The notes below the pieces were generated by a model. That model saw only the letters and a list, made by a program, of their open reading frames with translations. It did no database searches and was not told where the DNA came from. 64,000 nt of DNA from NCBI GenBank assembly GCA_963920635.1, contig OY987305.1, forward strand, positions 3,387,153 through 3,451,152, written 5' to 3'. Made by a program: the position numbers and the translations under genes. The first letter of the stretch is position 1, and each line of letters starts with the position of its first letter. This document shows positions 54,310-64,000 of the stretch, piece after piece. Origin of the DNA: Pseudeuparius sepicola. Its lineage: Eukaryota; Arthropoda; Insecta; Coleoptera; Anthribidae.

Positions 54310-55072
54310 CATGCCTTTTGTAGTTATAAAAGATTTTTGTAAATTAAGAACTATTATTAGAATCAATTTTTGAAATTTAAAAGCACATAATAATACTTCA
54401 CAAAGAAATAGTTGTGTGGATCCTCTTCGGAAAAAAAGCGGAAATTAAACAAAATTATAAATTAGAATATTTTTTATTATTTATGAATTATGAATAAATA
54501 AATGACTACCTATATGTTTTCAACTGTGTTTTATTAATTTGTCTTGGAGCATTTTATCATTGTTCTATTTTTTATTATTGATTGACATATTATAATATAT
54601 GAATATCATAATCCAAAAATGCTCTTCAAAATCAAACTAATCAAAGGAGGCCCACAATTAACAGAATAATTCTGTATATATTATAATCTGTGTGCCATAA
54701 TAAAAACTATTTAAGGCAAAATTCGCACCTTCTGAAAACAGATTTGCTGCAATAATGTGCTTTTTTCTCGTATTGGTTGGAGAAATTGTCATAAAAAATC
54801 GTGTTCAAAAAACAAGAGTGAACTTTATTGACTTCCATTTGTTTACAATCCTTTAAAAATAAAGCTCACTTTTTGTTTTTATGAACTTTAACTTAACTTA
54901 ACTTAAAAACTTAAAAAAAAGCACAAGTCGCTTTCTGAAGGCGCGCGATTGGGTGTTTCGTGGTGCGAGTTTACGCAGTACGTCTAACTGTGACGTCATC
55001 ACGTCGGGCGGCTCGGCGGACAGATTCGCGCGATTGAGCTATCCTGTCCGGTTTAACGTTCTTGTGTATGTC

Positions 55073-55933
55073 ACACCAAAAGGTCGGCCATATTGGGCGC
55101 ACACACACGTCATTGGCTGTCAAATGCACGAGGGCCGTGGTTGGACGTTGTCAAATGTCATTTTGTGTTGCCACCACAATTTTCGCTTTTCCCCTAGAGT
55201 GCACTCTAAATCCCCTAAGGTGCACACAATATGGCGGCTATCCAGGGGGGCGCCAGCGCCCTCTGCCGGATGGCTAGAAATTGGTGGAGGGACTAGGGCC
55301 CAATGGCGGTCCAGTTTATTTTACGAGGGCCGTTGTATAGAAAGCTTTAATTTAAATTTCGATCACCAGTTTTTTTTTATAAAAACAAATATTCAAAATT
55401 TCTACAATCTACAAAAAAATTGAGAATGCTTTGTTTAGCTTTACAGAAAGGTTTTTATAGTAAGATATATAAAATATGTGCATGGAAATTTACATGAAAG
55501 TTTCATATTGTGAAGAGACACGATTAATAAAATGACACATTTTAAAATTTTAAATCAATTAATAGGATCTTGATTGGAAACGTATAGAGGCAGAACGTGA
55601 TGAATCTGGGTTTCATTCGGATTAATCTTAGATTCATAATAAATAAGATCTTTTTGGGGATATTTTTTTGGCAAATTCCAATTTAAAAATAATTACTTAT
55701 TTTACCGTATTATTTATGTTTCCTGCAGACCCAAATTTGAGGCACAAATAGATCGGCATTTTGGGAAATGAACATAGTTGATTCTACCAGCTTTTTTATA
55801 CCAAGAAAAAAGAATATGTTCAGATCATCTCGCAGTAAACGATGTGTGGCATTATTCATGTGGCAATGATTTTTTCAATGTATTGTGTTCAAGACAGTTG
55901 CAAAAGTTTGCAGTCATTTTCAGATTGATTATA
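55073..55933. other. GC-richer flank, then AT-rich DNA, unassigned
   Basis: The part 55073-55340 is GC-rich with an open frame but no recognised domain; the rest is AT-rich. Confidence 0.4.
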
Positions 55934-56635
55934 CAGGGTGATCGAAGATTATCAAAAAATATCAAAAACTCATTTTTTTCAAATGGAACGCCTTATAAAT
56001 ATTATTAAAATTGTACTTCCTACTAAATTTTATGTCGACTACATACCTAAAATCCATAGTTTTGCCTCTATTTGCATTTTTTCCAATTATTCTTGGCTGA
56101 AGCATATCATCCAGAGTTCTTTGCAAAATATTATAACGAATATTTTGGTAAACACTATTTCATTTACACTTACGAAGAAAAGATCTCTTTCACAACATAC
56201 CGAATATTCAAAAAGCGAATGCTCAAAAACTCTACCGTTTTGCCCTATAAGCATGCAGTTCCTCTCCTGTTCGTAGAAAGTTAAATTGAGATGTCGTTAA
56301 TGTTCTGAAACGCGACCTGAACTGTATCCTACGAGTTTTCTTTGGTAGTGGTAACGTATCTGTCATGTCACAGTGATTTTCTGTTTTCTAAGGCATCCTA
56401 GATAACTCAACTTTAAATTGTCAACAAGAGCGGTGTGCCAGTTTAAATGTAAAATGTTTCCACTATTTTAAATAATATTTGGGTACGTATATGAAAGAGA
56501 TATTTTCTTAATAAGTGTAAATTTAAAAATGTGTTTACTAAAATATTCTTCCAAAGCACTCTGGGTGGTATGCTTCAAAAAATAAGTTTTTGATATTTTT
56601 TCATAAGAGTTGGAGACTAATCTTCGATCACCCCG
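55934..56635. mobile_element. Foldback element with CAGGGTGATCGAAG tips
   Basis: Tips CAGGGTGATCGAAGATTA and TAATCTTCGATCACCCCG. Arms contain AGTTTTTGATATTTTTT and its complement. Non-coding. Confidence 0.85.
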
Positions 56636-56864
56636 TATAATGAAAATGACTGCCTTCTTAGTAGCATACAACCTTCCAACTCTAATAAAGCGTGGACAAA
56701 ATTTGAACTTTTGCAACTGTCTTGAAGTTAGGGAGAATTTTAACAACTTCCGCAAATGTCAAAAATTTCAAAAAAGTTTGAATATCTCAGAAACTATGAG
56801 GTTTAAGTATGCAGTTCATTAGACAAACTGACATTAAAATTTAGCAGGGAATCCGGATATGTAA

Positions 56865-56930
56865 TAATATACAGGGTGTTCTATTTAAAATAAGGAAGTT
56901 GCCATATAACCGGAAGTTGCAGAAAGCTGA
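56865..56930. repeat. Lone CAGGGTGTTCTATTT tip with CCGGAAG motif
   Basis: The order CAGGGTGTTCTATTTAAAAT, GAAGTTGCCATATAACCGGA is a single, decayed copy of the module shared by the 1-kb and 44/48-kb foldbacks. Confidence 0.6.
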
Positions 56931-56948
56931 AAATATTTTAGTTCAAGT

Positions 56949-58309
56949 CAGTGGCGTATCCAGGATTAACGTCTGGGGGGGGGGGGGGGCAATCAGTTAT
57001 AAATAACAAAACTCTGTCGATAATTTTAATGAATAAAAAGAGAACAAAAACATATTTTCTAAAATAAATAAATACAGGTTGTCCGGAAATGCACCAACTT
57101 GAAAAATTAAAAAGAAAAATGGAAAATATGAGGAAAAGTTCATATGAACATGGGTCCGCAGATGTTTCGTTTCCGAGATGCAGGGTTATTTTCGATTTTT
57201 TTAAGTACCTAACTTTTTGAGACGACAAAATTTTCTTGCAAAATTTGGTAGCCGGGGTTTTTTTTTTGGGAAGACAAGTCATAATTTGGTAATATTTTTG
57301 GTGCAATCCGTAGAGGGCACTCATTATTTAATTTAATTTGTCCTAACTTTTTTGACAGTAAACTTTTACGACATTTTGTAAATGTATCCTCTTCCCACAC
57401 GTTTTCTAAACAAAAAAGGTGTACTTGGTGAATAACGCCAAAGGTGACCGTTTTCGAGAAATTTTCAAATTTCTGCATCGATGCAGGTGCATATCGACAC
57501 TCGTATCACTGATACTCACTGCTCGTATGCAATTAAATTCGAAATAAAATTTAAATAAACAAGCACATTTATTTTTTGACAGTTTAATTAACTTGTTGTT
57601 ATTTTTTTGCAAGAAAATTTTGTCGTCTCAAAAAGTTACCTACTTAAAAAAATCGAAAATAAAATTTCAATTTCAACACCCTGCATCTCGAAAACCAAAC
57701 ATCTGCGGACGGACCTATGTTCATATGTACTTTTCGTCATATTTTCCACTCTTCTTTTTAATTTTTTAAGTTATTGCCGGACACCCTGTATAACATAAAA
57801 ATAATTCTTCTTCGAACCAGTAAAATCTATATCACAATATCAAGTAGGTATTATTTTTTTGGTCTTGAGTTCGTCAAATATCTCCTCTGGAGATATGGGT
57901 ATTTCAGGGTATACATAAAGGAGTGTCGGTTTTCGTTAATATTGTTTCCAATATAAATTTTTAAAATTTTCAGTTTTGAAAATGTTCTTTCTGGCACACT
58001 GCAATAATTGTGCAAAATATGTTTAGTAGGTTGTTTTGCCTAATTTACGGTTACGCGCTGCGACCGACCGAGTATGTGCATAATATACGGCGGCGCGTTC
58101 TCAAATCTACTGCACAGGCTTTAATTTCGAGAGGACAAGATGAAACAAATAACAAATTGTAGATGTTTGATGTTCACTGCATTTTCAGATTAGGCCAGGA
58201 GTATATAATTTTTGGTATTATTAATTTTGATATTACAAATCTCGTTTATCTCGACAGCTCTGGGGGGCCAATTGCCCCCTTTGCCCCCCCCCACCTGAAT
58301 ACGACACTG
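56949..58309 (-). mobile_element. hAT transposon remnant with 8-bp duplication, foldback inside
   Basis: Ends CAGTGGCGTATCCAGGATTA and ...CCTGAATACGACACTG with poly-G/C runs just inside. Flanks GTTCAAGT and GTTGAAGT (7 of 8). The minus strand at about 57890-57990 codes VPERTFSKLKILKIYIGNN, the hAT dimerisation region. A CAGGGTG foldback (57075-57788) interrupts it. Confidence 0.88.
57075..57788. mobile_element. Foldback element CAGGGTGTCCGG, copy 1, in hAT
   Basis: Tips CAGGTTGTCCGGAAATGCAC and ...GCCGGACACCCTG, arms of about 300 bp with AAATTAAAAAGAAAAATGG. It is inside the hAT remnant; the copy at 61951-62554 is in the matching hAT fragment. Confidence 0.88.
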
Positions 58310-58903
58310 GTTGAAGTGGCCGGGTAGGATAACCTAAGTATAAAAATTTTCAGATTTTTATTCCGTTCGCTCCACATACTTTTAATGCACGGTCTTCGCG
58401 CCTCACCCTGTATAATCGCATCGTCATTTTTATTGTATGAATATGTCGATTTAATTTAAATGTACGTCAATTTGAATATGTTGTTGAAATTATTTCTTAG
58501 ATATAACCACGAGAGTTTTCCGCGAGTTAAAAAAATAATCGTGCTCTTGTTAAGTGCTCACTGTCTCTGTCTGTCATACGCAGGTTCTTGGCCTAGAGCC
58601 CGAGGCCGGGAATACGAAAATGCGAAATACACTCCTATTATACCCCAGACCGTGATGCGGCTGCTTCAAAAGCGCCTTTTTCTCTTCCACGCCTCTGTTT
58701 ACTGTGGAAGGCGAATAGCCACGAATAAAAGTTTTATAATAATGCACCCGTACAAAGCAAAGTAGCTCGCATTTTCGCCCAGATTAAAAATTGCTTGTGG
58801 CGTGTTATTTTGACGAAATTTGCTTCCAGGAAAAAGGGCACTAGGCCGACAATAAGTTGGCTTTGGAAAAAACAATCTTTAGCAGCGGAATCAGACTACG
58901 GAG

Positions 58904-60116
58904 CAAGGCCTACTATAAAGAGAGGCCCTGGCGCACAAAAATCACGTGACTACCTTAGGTCGACGTTACATGTCATTTGTCACATAACTGAAAGCTGCAG
59001 CTTGGGTTTTGAGAAGTTTTAAATATTTAAATTGTTTTTAAACGTGTTAGTTTATATTTTAGAAACAAGTTTGTGTCTAGTGCGCGTGTGTCCTGGCGGA
59101 GGGGAACCGCCCAGGTGTTATTGTGGCATTTGGGTGGAAGTCGTGCCGTCCAAGAGTATTGGTGCCGCTCGTACCGACGCGTGAGCGCTGTAAAGGGGAA
59201 TTCTTCCTCGAACCACAGAATAGGGAGCCCGGAATTCCGGAATGGACTATTATGGACATGGACCGTATTGGACAGTGGAGCCTGAGACACAGGGGTGAAC
59301 TGCTTACGGGAGATCCGCGAGTTCAGACGGTCCGGGTGGCTGGAAGCTGGAAGCCGTTCCCGTTGACCACGTTCGGGTTTGTGTATTTATTGTATTCACC
59401 ATTCACCTTGTGCGAAATAAATCAGTGTTGTAACCGTTGATTTTCGTTGTCGACCCACGCCCCGATACGGTTTCTATTCGGTCTTTCACGCTGCCGAACA
59501 ACTGAGACCTCGTCATTAAGTATTTACAGTATACCTACTGAGGTTAGTTTTCATTTTTATTTCGTAAAAAATAACCTAAATACCACATATTGGGTCTGTT
59601 TATATTATATTTATACATATTAAAAATGCCAGGAAGAAAGTGTCGCCATAACAAACATTTGTTTTGCCTCGGGATGATAATTTCCGCCAAAAATGGATTC
59701 GTCAAATTCCAACTGAGATTTAATTTCTAAAAAACCTTTAAGTATGTGTGGCTAACACATTTTCAAGAAAGCGAAACAATTAAAGTGGACAAATGTGTTG
59801 TGGGAGGAAAATACCTATAGAGAATATCACCTAAGCTAAAGGAAGGTGATGTCCCAACAATTTTTGTGAGTGCAGTGCCGTTTAACTCTCAGCCCAAAAC
59901 AGCTGAGGCAGGTTGAAATTTTTGAAAAAACAATTAGAGAAAGCTTGGATGCACAAAACCAATAATGTAATAGATGAAAGAAAACTTGCCAAATTGTTAC
60001 GAAATTTGTTTTTTCTACTTTTCTCCAAAAATGCCTTTTATTATATACGACTAAGTTGGTCACGTGACTACGCGATTATGCGTTAGCGCCGTGGCCTGTC
60101 TTTATCGTTGGCCTCG
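58904..60116 (+). mobile_element. THAP-carrying inverted-repeat element with 9-bp duplication
   Basis: Ends CAAGGCCTACTATAAAGAGA and the complement of ...TCTTTATCGTTGGCCTCG match over about 50 bp, ending in TCACGTGAC. ACTACGGAG flanks both sides (58895-58903 and 60117-60125). The left part (59040-59450) is GC-rich and has no recognised product. The right part carries a broken THAP domain. Confidence 0.75.
59625..59860 (+). pseudogene. Broken THAP domain
   Basis: Pieces in order: MPGRKCRHNKHL, a frameshift, LPRDDNFRQKWIRQIPTE (the central W segment), then VWLTHFQESETIKVDKCVVG (the final H of the C2CH set, though its C is W here), a stop, and SPKLKEGDVPTIF, the AVPTIF-type box. Order and spacing make this a nearly complete but dead THAP domain, the longest match to the THAP consensus in the window besides 53677. 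Confidence 0.85.
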
Positions 60117-60494
60117 ACTACGGAGGAGTTCATCTACGGTTATAAATTTAAAATCGGCGGTGTTCGTATGTCAAGGTTGTGACAGTCCGGTAGATACACT
60201 CCAATGCAGATGGTTATCAAACTGAAACCAGGCCGTGTGTGCAGGACACAAAAACAAAGTTCCCTCTGTACTTACAAGTAGAAATGGCAAGCCAGTCGGC
60301 CCAAGTTGCCGGTACTAAATCTAACGAAACTTGGGCCAGATTCGCTCTAGACAAATTGATGTTGGTGGAGGTGTAAAGCATGGCCCACCACTTCTGCTAA
60401 GACACGTTGGGAGTTCGGGAATTAAGTCGGATTTGGTGTAGGTATGTTTTAAGGGATGACATGTACCTACACTGTACAGGGTTATTATAGTATA

Positions 60495-61778
60495 CAGTGT
60501 CCTCCAAAAAGTTCGCAGCATAGGGGGAAATTTTTAATTAATGTTTTATTTTGAAATTTAATTCTTGGGTTACCTTTTGCTTGAGAAAAGATGAAAAATG
60601 ACCTACTCAAACGTGGTCATGTGACTTTCGATATCTGTCAAAAATGACATTAAAAAAATATATCGCCAAAAATGGGTTTATTTGTTAAAATATCAAAAAG
60701 TTTTACTTGAAAAAGTTGTTTCTTTTTCAATTTTACGTAAGTGTACCAAATTTGAACGCTCTAATAAAAGATTTAGTTTTTTTGCCAATTTTTAATAATA
60801 ATTATGAAATTTCTGAAAATTTTAAAGACTCGTTACTTCGTTAAAACTGTGCGTCTAGTATTTAGGGTATAAATTTAGTTACATTACGTTTTCCAGTTCT
60901 AAATTGATGCCAAAATAATAATAAATTAAATTATCATCAAATTATTATACGTATCTAAGCAAAATTCTTGACTTTTATGGAACAAATAATTATTATTTTT
61001 CAGTTTAATTTTGCATTAATCGATATTGATGAGTAGGCCATGGAGAGAATTGAAGCAATTGTTTTTATTTGACAGTTTATTTAATACTCTTGAAACGGAG
61101 AATGGTAAAAACAATTGCTTCAATTCTCTTCATGGCTTACTCATTAATATTCATGCGAAATTAAACCTAAAGGTAATAACCATTATTTGTTCCATACAAG
61201 TTTGCTTAGATACGTAAAATAGTTTGATGATAATTTAACTTATTATTATTTTGGCATCAATTTAAAACTGGAATACTTAATGTAACTAAATGTATACCCT
61301 ACATCAACTTTGCAGCAAACGTAACAGAATTTTAAAGCGTTAATATAATTTTCTTTTGAAAAATACCTATTATTATCGTCAATTAGTAATAAAAAGTTAA
61401 TAGAATGATAAAGCTGGTGATATAAAAAAGTTTTTAAGAAGTTACAAGTTTTTAAAATTTTCAGAAATTTCTTAATTATTAAAAAATGGCAAAAAACTAA
61501 ATCTTTTATTAGAGCGTTCAAATTTGGTACGCTTACATAAAATTGAAAAAGAAACAACTTTTTCAAGCAAAACTTTTTGATATTTTAACAAATAAACCCA
61601 TTTTTGGCGATATATTTTTTAAATGTCATTTTTGACAGATAACGAAAGTCACATGACCACGTTGAGTGGGTCATTTTTCATATTTTTTCAAGCAAAAGGT
61701 AACCCCAAAATTAAATTTTAAAATAAAACATTAATTAAAAATTTCCCCCCTATGCTGCAAACTTTTTGGAGGACACTG
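60495..61778. mobile_element. Foldback element with CAGTGTCCTCCAAA tips
   Basis: 1,284 bp, nearly a full palindrome. Tips CAGTGTCCTCCAAAAAGTT and its complement with T-A flanks. The centre (61030-61140) pairs ATGGAGAGAATTGAAGCAAT with its inverse around a short loop. Non-coding. Confidence 0.92.
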
Positions 61779-61789
61779 TACAATTACAG

Positions 61790-62620
61790 TGTACACCGCC
61801 ACACCAGAAAGAACATTTTCAAAACTGAAAATTTTGAAAATTTATATTAGAAACAATATTAGCGAAAACCGACTGAATGGGTTAAAACTCCTTTATGTGT
61901 ACCTACCCTGAAATACCCATATCTCCAGAGGAGATATTACCAAAAAAAAACAGGGTGTCCGGTAATAACTTAAAAAATTAAAAAGAAAAATGGAAAATAT
62001 GACGAAAAGTTCATATGAACATAGATGTTTGGTTTTCGAGATGCAGGGTGTTGAAATTGAAATTTTATTTTCGATTTTTTTATGTAACTAATTGAGACGA
62101 CAAAATTTTCTTGCAAAAAAACAACAACAACAAGTCAATTAAACTGTCAAAAAATAAATGTGCTTTGGCGTTAGTCACCCAAGTATACCTTTTTTGCTTA
62201 ACAAACGTGTGGGAAGAGGATACATTCACAAAATGTCGTAAAAGTTTACTGTCAAAAAAGTTAGGGCAAATTAAATTAAATATTGATAGCGTACGCAGCG
62301 CCCTCTACGGATTGCACCAAAAATAATACCAAATTATGACTTCTCTTCCCAAAAAAACCGGCTACCAAATTTTGCAAGAAAATTTTGTCGTCCCAAAAAG
62401 TTACTTAAAAAAACCGAAAATAAAATTTCATTTTCAACACCCTGCATCTCGAAAACCAAACATCTGCGGGCCCATGTTCATATGAACTTTTCATCATATT
62501 TTCCATTTTTCTTTTTAATTTTTCAAGTTGGTGCATTTATTTCCGGACACCTTGTATTCATTTATTTTAGAAAATATGTTTTTGTTCTGTTTTTATTCAT
62601 TAAAAATTAAAAAACGATCT
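61790..62620 (+). mobile_element. hAT fragment, second copy, with foldback
   Basis: Codes TATPERTFSKLKILKIYIRN and SENRLNGLKLLYVY (61795-61905), then the foldback 61951-62554, then the AT-rich hAT flank shared with 57000-57070. It is the inverted counterpart of part of 56949-58309. No end repeats remain. Confidence 0.8.
61951..62554. mobile_element. Foldback element CAGGGTGTCCGG, copy 2, in hAT fragment
   Basis: Tips CAGGGTGTCCGG and CCGGACACCTTG, same arms as 57075-57788 but with internal loss. It sits at the corresponding place in the second hAT copy. Confidence 0.88.
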
Positions 62621-62821
62621 AATTAGAACTCACGGAATTACCAAAAAAGCATAAGTATAACGCTTTTAGAGTGCACGAAGTTTTAGAAGTTGCCATAACA
62701 TTAAAGTGCCCATCCAATTTGTAGATTCCGCCTGGGAAATACTCTAATAACGCACTTTTTAACGATGGAACCTTCATTCAGGAAACTCTTCGAAATGATG
62801 CTGCTCCCGCACGTGTGTATA

Positions 62822-63991
62822 CAGGGTGTTCCTTAATAACATGCTAATACTTAAGGGAGTTATTTTTGGGCCCATTTTAAGAAAAAAACTTAATATGAAC
62901 GTATGTCGTAAACGTCCCAACTTTTGAGATACAGGGCGTTAAAGTTCATTTTTTTAAATTGAATTTTGGCTACATCTCCCGAAATAATCAAGCTGCTGAA
63001 CTGAAATTTGGCACTGCTATGTTTTTGGGGATGGAGAATAAGCTGAAAATGTCAATTTCACCGTATCTCACAGAGGGCACCACTTGCGCTGTTTTTTGAT
63101 CACGCTTTTACGCGTAACTTTTTTGAGGTTATCTTTTTGGTCCTGCAGGTCCATTATTTTAGTGCATATTTTCATTCTACAAGAAAAAGGTACTCTTGTT
63201 TCATAACGATTAAATCAACCGTTTGCTTTGAAATTGCCAAAACGTTCTCCAAAACACCTGTTGACTTCAATATTCGAAACATAAAATTTTCACCTACCAC
63301 CTTCAAGTTTTACAGATCAACTGTTCCATTTAAACTGAGAAAAAAATTCCTATGAACAATGTACCAAAAATTATTCGCTTTCAAAATGGAAAGGATTGAA
63401 TTTGACAAAATTTGGACACTCTATTTCAAGAAAACCAATGGTGTTTTGACCAATGCCCATTTGGCATTTTTTTCATCATTTTGAATGTACAGTTGATCTG
63501 TAACATTTGAAAGCAGTAGGTGAAAATTTTATGTTTCGAATATTGGAATCAACAGGTGTTTTGGGGCACGTTTTGGTAATTTCAACGCATACGGTGGATT
63601 TAATCGTTATGAAACAAGAGTACCTTTTTCTTGCAGAATAAAAAGATGCACTAAAATGATGGACCTGCAGGTCCAAAAAGATAACCTCAAAAAAGTTACG
63701 CGTAAAAGCGTGATCAAAAAACAGCGCAAGTGGCGCCCTCTGTGAGATACGGTGAAATTGACATTTTCAGCTTATTCTCCATCCCCAAAAACATAGCAGT
63801 GCCAAATTTCAGTTCCGCAGCTTGATTATTTCGGGAGATGTAGCCAAAATTCAATTTAAAAAAATGAACTTTAACGCCCTATACCTCAAAAGTTAGGACG
63901 TTTACGACATACGTTCATATGAAGTTTTTTTCTTAAAATGGGCCCAAAAATAACCCCCTTAAGTATTAGCATGTTATTAAGGAACACCCTG
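62822..63991. mobile_element. Foldback element with CAGGGTGTTCCTTAA tips
   Basis: 1,170 bp with arms of about 550 bp and tips CAGGGTGTTCCTTAATAACA and its complement. The arms carry GGACCTGCAGGTCC-like palindromic words (63143 and 63661). It ends 9 bp from the end of the window. Confidence 0.92.
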
Positions 63992-64000
63992 TATAGTTTA

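Larger units (their letters stand above)
53312..55064 (+). mobile_element. THAP-gene transposon with 8-bp target duplication
   Basis: Inverted ends (CCAAGAACGGTAAACGAGAC and complement) match over about 90 bp, ending inside with TGACGTCA and ACGTCTAAC at both sides. An exact 8-bp direct repeat TGTATGTC flanks it (53304-53311 and 55065-55072). The only gene inside is a two-exon THAP gene. Eight-bp duplications are used by P and hAT transposons, and P transposases start with a THAP domain, so a non-autonomous P-superfamily relative is the best guess. Confidence 0.85.

Noticed and set aside
59040..59460. Solo LTR or protein gene in the GC-rich part at 59.0-59.5 kb
   Set aside because: AATAAA and long frames are present, but no LTR boundaries with direct duplication; the region lies inside the inverted-repeat THAP element at 58904-60116.
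45755..64000. N-terminal exons of Ca-alpha1D upstream of IS1
   Set aside because: The conserved block expected just before IS1 was not recognised on the minus strand; they may lie beyond the window.

Overview
The window looks like a piece of an insect nuclear genome, possibly a beetle, though I cannot fix the order from sequence alone. It is AT-rich, has GT-AG introns from about 50 bp to 16 kb, holds one long split gene on the minus strand, and is packed with small inverted-repeat transposons and Penelope, hAT and mariner remnants.

The host gene is an L-type (Cav1) voltage-gated calcium channel alpha-1 subunit, the orthologue of Drosophila Ca-alpha1D. I could place 29 exons between 45754 and 3768. 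Their splice sites and reading phases fit end to end, giving about 1,713 residues from repeat I S1 to the C-terminus; the N-terminal exons lie outside or were not recognised. The four pore loops carry the E-E-E-E filter. The beta-subunit-binding site in the I-II loop, an acidic II-III loop, the post-IVS6 EF-hand and the IQ motif are all present. Two 108-bp exons (15070-15177 and 11237-11344) code alternative versions of IIIS5 and look mutually exclusive. The C-terminus appears to have two ends: a short one at a stop built into a splice donor (5892-5894) with its own AATAAA, and a long one through a very GC-rich last exon (3768-4062).

Almost everything else is transposon DNA inside or just upstream of the gene. 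(1) At least ten foldback elements share CAGGGTG- or CAGTGTG-like tips and long arms: 1.0-2.8, 13.4-14.1, 23.8-24.6, 43.9-45.4, 48.1-49.6, 55.9-56.6, 57.1-57.8, 60.5-61.8, 61.95-62.55 and 62.8-64.0 kb. (2) Penelope-like retroelement pieces with reverse-transcriptase and GIY-YIG coding sit in head-to-head pairs at 26.7-29.6 and 42.5-43.3 kb, with another interrupted copy at 16.4-18.7 kb. (3) hAT elements with 8-bp target duplications lie at 35.5-36.1 and 56.9-58.3 kb. (4) Mariner/Tc1 relics lie at 31.4-32.6 and 49.7-51.3 kb. (5) The most unusual group is a set of inverted-repeat elements, each carrying only a THAP zinc-finger coding unit: 7.8-9.3, 37.2-38.1, 53.3-55.1 and 58.9-60.1 kb. Three of these four have 8-9 bp flanking duplications. 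The one at 53.3 kb carries a nearly intact two-exon THAP gene with an apparent single-base frameshift.

The channel exons and splice signals look intact, so the insertions seem to be carried in introns without breaking the gene.
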